From NCBI GenBank assembly GCA_031267825.1, contig JAIRYJ010000012.1, positions 46,741-110,740 of the forward strand: a stretch of 64,000 bases of DNA, written 5' to 3'. The stretch's first letter is position 1. Every line of letters starts with the position of its first letter. Shown piece by piece: positions 33,001-42,000 of this stretch. Under the pieces are notes generated by a model. That model did no database searches. It had not been told where the DNA came from and saw nothing but the letters and a program-made list of their open reading frames with translations. This DNA comes from Bifidobacteriaceae bacterium (GTDB lineage: Bacteria; Actinomycetota; Actinomycetes; Actinomycetales; WQXJ01). A program made the position numbers and the translations under genes.

Positions 33001-36000
33001 TGGTTGACAAATCACCAACCAAACCAATCCGGTCAGCCCCAATCGCGACCTCAACACTCCAAGTACCAGCGAACCTAGTCTTCAACTCAACCGTGCCTTG
33101 ACCAACACCACCACCAGTAAACACAGTCACAGGCGAAGACGACCCACCATCAGTCACCACAGGATTGAAATAAACCGTCGCCGAAGCATTATTCACCGGC
33201 ACATCATTCGCGTCCCGCAACGTCACCGTCACAACATACGAATCACTACCATCAGCCCGGGCCGGATCACCAACATTCTCTGGCTTCCGCACAACACTGA
33301 AATCAGAATGATCAGGATCCACCACAATCGAACTGAAATGCACCTGCTTCGCAGCCGACCACTGCGTCCCAATACCACCCTGCGCATCGAAATCACCAGA
33401 ATAAACAGACCGCACAAACGCCTCAGACACACCATCCGCGCCCGACTTGATCCAAGCCGTCTGCTTCACACCCGACAACCCATCACCAAACAACGGGCCA
33501 TCAGTCGCATAATCCAACAAGAACCGCAAATCCACATTCGGAATCGGATTACCATTCACATCCTGAGCGACCATCCAAACCCGCGCCGAAGCCAAATTAT
33601 CAGGATTCTTCACCGACGAATCAACACTAAACGACGCCAACGTCTTATCCGGATTAACAATATCCGGCCCGAACACAGCATCCACCGGCGAACCCGACAC
33701 ATACGGCGCTAAATCAACCCCATTAGAATCAACCAACGCCGCCGACACATGGAACGTAGTCGCCACCAAAGACGTGAACTGCCACGCCGCCACACCAGAC
33801 GCATCAGTCCCGACCGGCCCAAACGAACCAGACTGCTCCACACCATCCAAATCACGATACGTGTAATAGAACCGCACCGAAGCAGTCCCATTCCGCTTCA
33901 AATTATTGTTACCATCCCGCACAACCACCTCAGCCCTATGCGACTGAACACCATTAGCGATCTTCACCGGCGGAACATCACTATTAGTCGGAATCGTCAA
34001 AGAAGACGTATCCGGCCTACCCGGACCAGCCCCAAACTCCAACGAAACCACACCACTAGCATTCAAAAGACCAGACTGCGCCGAATCCCAAACAGACAAA
34101 ATCTGCTCCAACGGATCACCAGTCCAAGCACTCACCTGATAAGTGCCAGCCACATCAGTCCGGAAACCAACATCCGCATAACCAGACACAACCGACGCCT
34201 CAACCCGAACACCAACACCACCAACAGTCTCAACACCACCAACAACAGCCGTCAAACCAGTCGGCACCGAGAACTGAACCACACCAGACTCAGAATCATT
34301 ACCATCAACATCCTTCGCCCGAACCCGCGTATTCAACAAAGTCGAACCATCAGCCACAACACCAGCACCAGGCTGAATCAACCAAGACGTGCCGGCCGTC
34401 GGATCGTCACCCTTGAAGATAAGCTTCACCGTAGCGCCGATCGGCGTCCAGGTGCTGCTGATCTGGGCTTCAACCTGGGCGGTGTAAGTCTTGGCCACCC
34501 TTGACGTGGCCTGCCAGGTGTACTTGCCCCAAATTCCGTTCAGCGGCGTACCGGTTTCGGCCTCAACGCCGCTGCCCACAGGAGTCAGCGTCAGTCCGGC
34601 GGTGTCACCAAAAGCGCGCAAGCGCACCGGGTTACCGTCCACCAGGATGTTCTTGGCTGAGACTAATGTCACCTCAACGGCGTAGCTTGACGTCCCGTTT
34701 GACGGCACATAAGTCGTGCTGCCGACCGGATCGGTATTAGGCGTCACAGTCCGGCTTGACTTGGACGGATCTGGTTCCCCAGCGCCAAACCGTACGAGCT
34801 GTGGCGATTGGGATACCTTGATGGTCCGTGCCGAATCAAGATAGGCGTCAACCGCGAAACTGCCTGGTTCTTCAGACGAAACCGTGATTTCGGCGCGCCC
34901 CGCGGTGTTACTGACGGCTGCGGCCGCGCTCATTGTTGGGCCGTTGACGGTGTTGGAGCCTTCAGCGATGCTGAAGTGAACCGTCACATTATCCTTAGCG
35001 TTGCCTTGCCCATCCCTGACAATAACCCAAACTGTGTTGGTCTCTACGCCATCGGCCAGAACCTTCTCGGTGGTGGCGTGCAACTCGGATGTGTCTGGGT
35101 CAGCATCGTCTGGAACAAACTTGATCCGCTGGTCCACTACAGGCACAGAATCGCCCTCCACCAGCGCGTTCACCTGGTAGGTTGCCGCCTTGGTAGTGGT
35201 GAAGCGGACTTTGACTTGGCTGTTGACGTCAGTTGTCAAACTGCCGGTGGAGGTCAAGGCCGCATCATGGCTGAAGCCTGAAATGGTGTATCCAGCTCCA
35301 ACCGGCAGATTGTGCGCTGTCCTGACCGTCAGCGTGCCTTCGTAATACTCACTGCCGTCCGCTACCACCTCAGGGTCAGTCAACGGGTCCGGAGTCAGAA
35401 CGAACGTCGAGTTGGCGGCCGAAGGCCCATCAACATCTTCGAACCTGAGCGAGGCGTAACCAACCGCCGTGCCACTGGTGGAGTTGCCAAGATAGGCGTT
35501 AACCGTAGTTGTTTCCTCGACATCGGAAGTAACACGCAACTCGGCCACACCCATCCCCGAGGTCTGCACCGTCAGGGTCTTGCCAAGCAGCACATCGGCG
35601 CTTGAGACAAATTGGGCATGCTTTGACGAATCAAGCACAAAGTGAACGTTCGAATTCGTCACCAAATTGTCCTTGGCGTCATAGACCGTCACCCAAACGC
35701 GGTGGGCGTTGGCGAATGACCCGTCATACAGCTTTGCGCCAGTGGTGTTACCCAAAACACCACGGTAAGCCGGGCCTTGGACGAACGTCTTGGCCACAGT
35801 CTTTGTTGAACTGTTCGGAGCGATGCCGATTTCCTGGCTACCAGTCTTGACCTGGATGTCATAAACGCCCTTGATCGGCGTCTTGATTTCGAACTTCGCC
35901 TCACCAGCGACACTTGAACCCGTTATGCCGGTCGTCACTGTCTGCGAATATGACGCACCAGAGGCCTGATGGGTCCAGTAGATCGTGACTGACTGCAGGT

Positions 36001-39000
36001 TGGCGATCTCGTCATTAGCTCCCCGGCCGTTGATGGTCACGATGTACGAATCAATCTCATCGGCCCGGGCCTGGGGGTATTCACTGTTGCTGGTGGGGGC
36101 CTCGACCGTCCACCAGGACCGCGCCGGATCCAACACAACATTGTTGAACTTGGCTGTCGGCCGACCGCCCGGCGGCTCCGGGCTGGTTTCGCCGCCGTAA
36201 TTGCCGGTCACAGCGTAGTTGCCTGGCGTGTAGGTCCTAGCTTGGACGCTGCACCGGCCATTAGCGCCGGTATAACCAGACCCAGCGCCCGGGTTGTAGC
36301 GCTGACTAGCTGAACCGAACCAAACAGTCGCGGTGCCTGCCGGATCCAGCAGGAAGACGCAGTTGGCGGCATTGTCACCAGAGATCGGGTTGCCGAACTT
36401 GTCTTGAACCGTCATCCAGGCGGCCACCGGGTCAGAACCATTGGCCAAAGCGGTGTTCGGATCAACTTGAAGTGAAGCAACCGTCCGGGCTGGATCAACC
36501 GGTCCAGCGACCAGATTGGCCGTCCCGTTACCGCCTGGGCTCTTCACCCGGATGGGTGTAATCAGGTTGGTGTCTTCATCAATCGATTCGACAGTTATGG
36601 CGTGGTGACCGGCTTCCTGACCCCAGAAGCTGGCCACAAAAGCGCTGACGCTCGCGTCGTAGGTGAACGGACCGACGTGCATGTTAACACTGGCCGGACC
36701 GTATCCATTCAGGGCGTCCGCACCAGTCGTAATGGGCAGTCCGTCTTCGCTGATCAGGGTCACCGTGATGGTGCCAGTTTCGACTTCGTCAGCTACGACG
36801 TCCTCAGTTGAGACAGTGAAGTACGATGCCGACTCGTCAATTGGTCCGTCTTCCCAAGTCGCGGTCTTCGGGCTGCCGGTGACTTCTTCCCAGCTATTTG
36901 TGGCACTGATCCAAATTTCGGCTGTGACAGTGCAACTCCCGGCGACTGTCGCCCTCAGGCTGACTGTCGCCTTACCATCAACGCCAGTTGTGTCGCTAAT
37001 GTTGGTCAGACCGTTGGAGAAGGTGCCCTCGCAGCTTTCACCAGGCGCGTCATCCAGCGTGAAGCGCACCTGGGTGTTCTTGATGACGTTGCTTGAGTTG
37101 CCGTCCCAGGCTTGAACCTGTGGCGTGAACGTCACACCGGTCCTCTGAGTGATACCAAGGCCCGCCGGATCGCCTGGCGAGGTCTGCTGACCAGTGCCAC
37201 TGAAAATCAAGAAGGACTCAGTCGCGCTCGGGGGCGGCTCAATCATGTGAGCCTCCCGGTTAGCCAGCACCACACCCGCTCCCGGATCAGTGTCCTCAAC
37301 TGGGAGTTCACGGCGGTTGGGGGTACCGGGCACGGTCACAGTGATTTCGTGATCACCGATCTTCAGGCCAGTGAAGGTCGCCGTGTAAACACCGTTAGCG
37401 ACGTGGCTAAAGGCATCAACCGAGATTTCGGCGCCGTTTGGTCCGTGAGCCTCAATTGAACTGGCCCCACTGGTGATTCGCTCGTCATTCTCGCCGATCA
37501 GTGTCACCGAGATGGTGCCGGTGTCAACACCGTCAGCCACCACGCCATCAGTTGAGACGCTGAAGAAGGATTTGTCGTCGCTGATGACATCATCAATCCA
37601 GGTCGCCGTCTTGGGGCTGCCGTCAATTTCTTCCCAATTGTTGCCGACTTTAAGGTAAGCCCGCACCACGCAGGTGCTCTCCTGGGTGGCACGCAAGGAC
37701 ACAGTCGCCAGACCCAGCGCACTAGTCCTGGTCTCATAAGGGGCGGCGCCCTCAGCGAAGGTACCGGAGCAGGTCTTGGCCGCCGCTGGATCATTTTCCA
37801 GAGTGAAGCGGACATCAGCGTTAGGAATCACGTAATTGTCAGCCGCGTCCCGGACCGTAATCCGCGGTAAGAAGGTAGTACCAACTAGCTGCTCAACACC
37901 AACTCCATCTGGGTCTCCTGGCAGTGTCTGCTGGCCGGTGCCGGCGAAGATCAGGAAGGACGTGTCCGCGTGGCCACTGTCCGGAATCATCTTGGCGTAC
38001 TTGTTGGCCGTCACAGGAGGTGGACCAACGTTAGTGACTTGAACTGGAATGTTGAGGCGGTTGGCGGCGTTGGCCGGGTCAGGCCCTGTCACCGTGATCT
38101 CTTGGAGACCGGGCAGTGTGCCGGTGAAGGTCGCTGTGTAGACGCCGTTGCCAGTGTGGCTGAAGGTGCTAACCGTAATGCCACTACCGCTTGCCCCATG
38201 GGCCTCAATCACGCTAGCTGAGGTTGTGATCGGCTGATTGAATTCATCAATCAGGGTCACACTTATGGTGCCACTGTCGGTATTGTTAGCGATCACTTCA
38301 GCGTCTGAAACACTGAAATAGGAAAGCGAATAGTCGATTGGCCGGTCCGTCCAGGTGACGGTCTTGGTGCTGCCTGTGACTTCTTCCCAATCGTTGGTCT
38401 CAGTGCTGAAAACCTCGCCCGTGACTTCGCAACTACCATCCACCGCTGATGTGATCTGGACTAAAGCCCGGCCCGCGTTCGGACCGGACGTCGCCGTCCT
38501 GGCTTCGATCTGCTTGACACCACCAGTGAAGGAGCCGACGCAAGTCGCCGGAACGGTGAAACGGACCCGAGCATCTGGCACAGCGTTCTGGCCGGAGGCG
38601 TCCCAGGCGTAAATCGCTGGTGTGAAGGTGAAGCCGGTTAGCTGCGGTATACCAACACCAGCCGGATCACCCGGCAGGGTCTGCTGATATGGGCTGGAGC
38701 CGTCAAGCACCAGGTAGCTGATATCAGGATCGGGCGGTGGTGAGACAAAGCTGGCCGTGACATACAGGTTGTTGGTGACGCTCTCTTTGACTGTGAAGGG
38801 GTCTCCGCCGACCGCTGTCGGGGTGTAGTAGACAGTGATGTTCTTGTCGCCATAGACCGAGGCGTAAACATCAAGCGTGTAGACGCCTGATTCACACAAA
38901 CCGGCTGTCAGGCCTTCTTGGCAACTGAAGACACCCTTGCCGGTTCCGTCCACATTGGCGTAATAGACGCCGCCAACACCGTCTAGCGGGGCGGTGACGC

Positions 39001-42000
39001 GCAGTTCATCAACGCCGTTCTTGTAAATCCGGTTGGTTGAATCGCGTAGTGTCACGCTGATGGTTTGCTTGCCCCAATCGGCGGCCGTTGAGCCAGCCAA
39101 ATCATGGTTGGCTTTCTGGTCCGCGTCATGAGTGATCGTCATGAACGAATCATCTTCAGAGGCTTGTGGCGAAACGAAGTAGATCACTACTGGTGAGCCA
39201 GATGAAGGCAGACCGGTGGCGGCGTTCTTGATTGATGTGGTTCCAATCGCGGCGGTCAGGTTGTAACCGCCAGCGGCGGTGGCCATCACCCGCACCGGAT
39301 AGGCGCAGTTGCCATCCGAGCCGAGCGCGCAGGTGTAGCTCTGATCGGATGACGTCCAAGTGGTGCCGCCATCCGTGCTGTAAGCCAGGTAGGCGCCGTC
39401 AGCTGGGGTGCCGGGACGGCCCACCAGATTAAGGTTGACCAGTTCGCCTTCAACTGAGCCGGGCACATCCTGGCCCTGGGCGTTCCGGACGGTACCAACA
39501 ACCGAAAGTTCCACCGCCGAGTAGCCCGCTGGATAGACCTCCGGGTCGGCTTCATTGTCTGACTTGTCAGCCGTCACCGTGGAATTGGTGAAGTTCGGCT
39601 CCGCGATATAGGTCAGGTAGCAAGTAATGTCCTCAGGTAGCTGACCTCCGGGCGAACTAACGGTGGCAGCCGTGCCCGCGCTGTTGACCGACAGGTTAAC
39701 GGCGATATTGTCGCCACCAGTGTCTTCGCAATAGCTATTTTCCTGGTTGCTGGACAGCTTCCAGCCGTACATCGAAGTCGCGCCAACTTCCCCAACTCCG
39801 GTGGTGGTGATCACCACTGAGCTAGTCCGGGACGCTATACCGTGGCCATCTGGTGAAGGCACATAGGATTCGTCATCGCCCGTCAAAATGGTTGTGGCCG
39901 AGACAGACGGGGCCAGCGTTGACACGTTGGTCATGGAAAGTCCAACATTGGCCGCTACACCGCCCATTGTCCGGGCCTCTGGCCGGATAACAGCCGGTGC
40001 GATACCTAGCTCATAATCCTCAACGTCACCAACCGGTACCCACGGCTTAGTTGTCGCAGCCGCATCACTACTAGCTGGTCCACGGGTTGTCGGTGTGATA
40101 TCCGAGGCACCCACCATAACGCGGGCGAAAATCGTCGCCGGACCACCGGAACTAAGCGGTGCCGGAACATAAACGCAGGTCACGTAACCTTGCGCGTCTG
40201 GCGTAGAACTGCAGGTACCGTCACCGAGCAGCGATCGACTAAAGCTGGAATCAACCGTGTTGCCGGTCACACCAGTGATCCAAGCTTTGAGTGTGGCGTC
40301 GCTAACGGCCGTCGCATTACCCTGCGCCTGGGCCCGGAAAATATAGCTCTTACCTGGCACCATCAACTTGCCCTGGGCTGAGGCGAAGTTTCCAGTCGGC
40401 TCGCCAAGCGAATTGGCCGGAGCGAACTCTAAGCCGTCGTCAGTTGGGTGGGCAGCGGCGTTAGGGTCAGCCACGCCATCGGTGTAACTGCCTGGCTGGG
40501 TACCCAACCGCAAGTAGTTCTGGCCCTCTTTTAGCGGATTGGCGTACGGGCCGCCAGTGGTGGCGGTGGAACTGATCGGCGAGTCCGGCCAGGACATGGT
40601 CTTGGAGATACCGAAATCAGCCCGTACCACAGCCTGGTCAGTGTTCATCAAGACATGTGAGACAATCGCAGCGCCGTTCGCACCGAACGGATCGCCAGCC
40701 TGGTTCAGGGAGACGTCGAGCGCGTCAACTCCATCAAACCGTGCCCCAAAGCACGGGCCGCTGGCTGTCTGGTCGACATAGTCCACGCCATTGGAAACGC
40801 AGTTAGGCGTCACCGTGTTGCTGAGGCCCTCATTGGTGTAGGTTCCAGCTGAAGCATAGGTTTGGAAGGCGTTGGCGGTGTTAATGACTGGCCGCTTGAC
40901 GCGGACCGCGAACTCATGGGAAGACGAAGGCAGCAGTGCCGAATAGTTACCGTCCGAGTTGGTGGTAAGCGTACCGCGATTAGTCCAGGTGGTTGAACTC
41001 TGAGCGGCGTTACCTTCGAAAAGCTCAACAGTCACATTGGGGGCGCCTGGGTCATCGCCCGCGTTTCTGATGCCATCGCCGTTTTCATCGACCACGCCGT
41101 CGCCATCAAGATCGTTATAAACCGTGCCCTCAATCACGACGGCCGCCTGGCCACCAGCCAAGTCAGCCGGATCACCGGGGGCTTGGCCAAGGTTAGTGGC
41201 CGTGCCTGACAGTGGGTTCCAACGCCACAACGCGTTGCTGGCGTGGGCGGTGTAGACGTCACCATCCATGAACGCCATGCCCCAAACCGCGCTGTCTGTT
41301 GTTGAACCAGTCAAGAAAGCCTTGACAACCTCATAGCGCCAGGTACCTCCGGTCGGTTCGCCGGCGTTGGTCGGGACAACAACACGCAACAAAGCGTGTG
41401 CCGTGGAGCTGGCCGTCAGGAACAAATAAAGGTTGCCGTTGGCGTCAATCGCCATGTCAGACCCGGCGGACCAGTTTCCGGTGTAATTGTACCCAGTCAT
41501 GGCGTTCCACTGCGTGTTGATGGTCCTGTCGCCCATGCCGACAATCCGCTTGGCACCCGACAAGCAGGTAAAGCCACCACTCTGCCCGACTCTCAAAATA
41601 CGGGGTTGGACACCGGTCAGGGCGTTGGTGCCGCCATTTAGGGACGGTGAACCGCTACCACCGACAACATACATGTAACCGTTCTTCTGGTTGATCTCAG
41701 AGCTGTAATTGGAGCCATTGCTGGTGCCACTTTGACCGGGTTCGGTGTTAGGGCAATCCGGTAAGGAACCCCAGGGATAGCCGTCAACAGTGCCGTTGCC
41801 GCGGTCAATATAGACGGCGGTAGTGCCGCCAGCCGATGTCATAACCATGTGCTTGTAGGTTGAGCCTGAATACGGCTTGAAGATCGGGCCAACAGCGGCC
41901 GTCTCCTGGCCAGCCTCTGGCTCACCATGCGTGCTGCCGTTGCCGTCAAACATCGTCAAGGCAGTCGCAGCGCCAGTGTTGGCGGCCAGGTTCTGTGGGT

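Noticed and set aside
30428..34504. Series of long plus-strand open frames (for example 31283-31936, 33098-33712, 33749-34504) with Arg/His/Asn/Thr-rich translations
   Set aside because: They run antisense through the compositionally odd block of the giant adhesin gene. The C-poor coding strand removes stop codons opposite. No Shine-Dalgarno, no domains, and an implausible amino-acid make-up.
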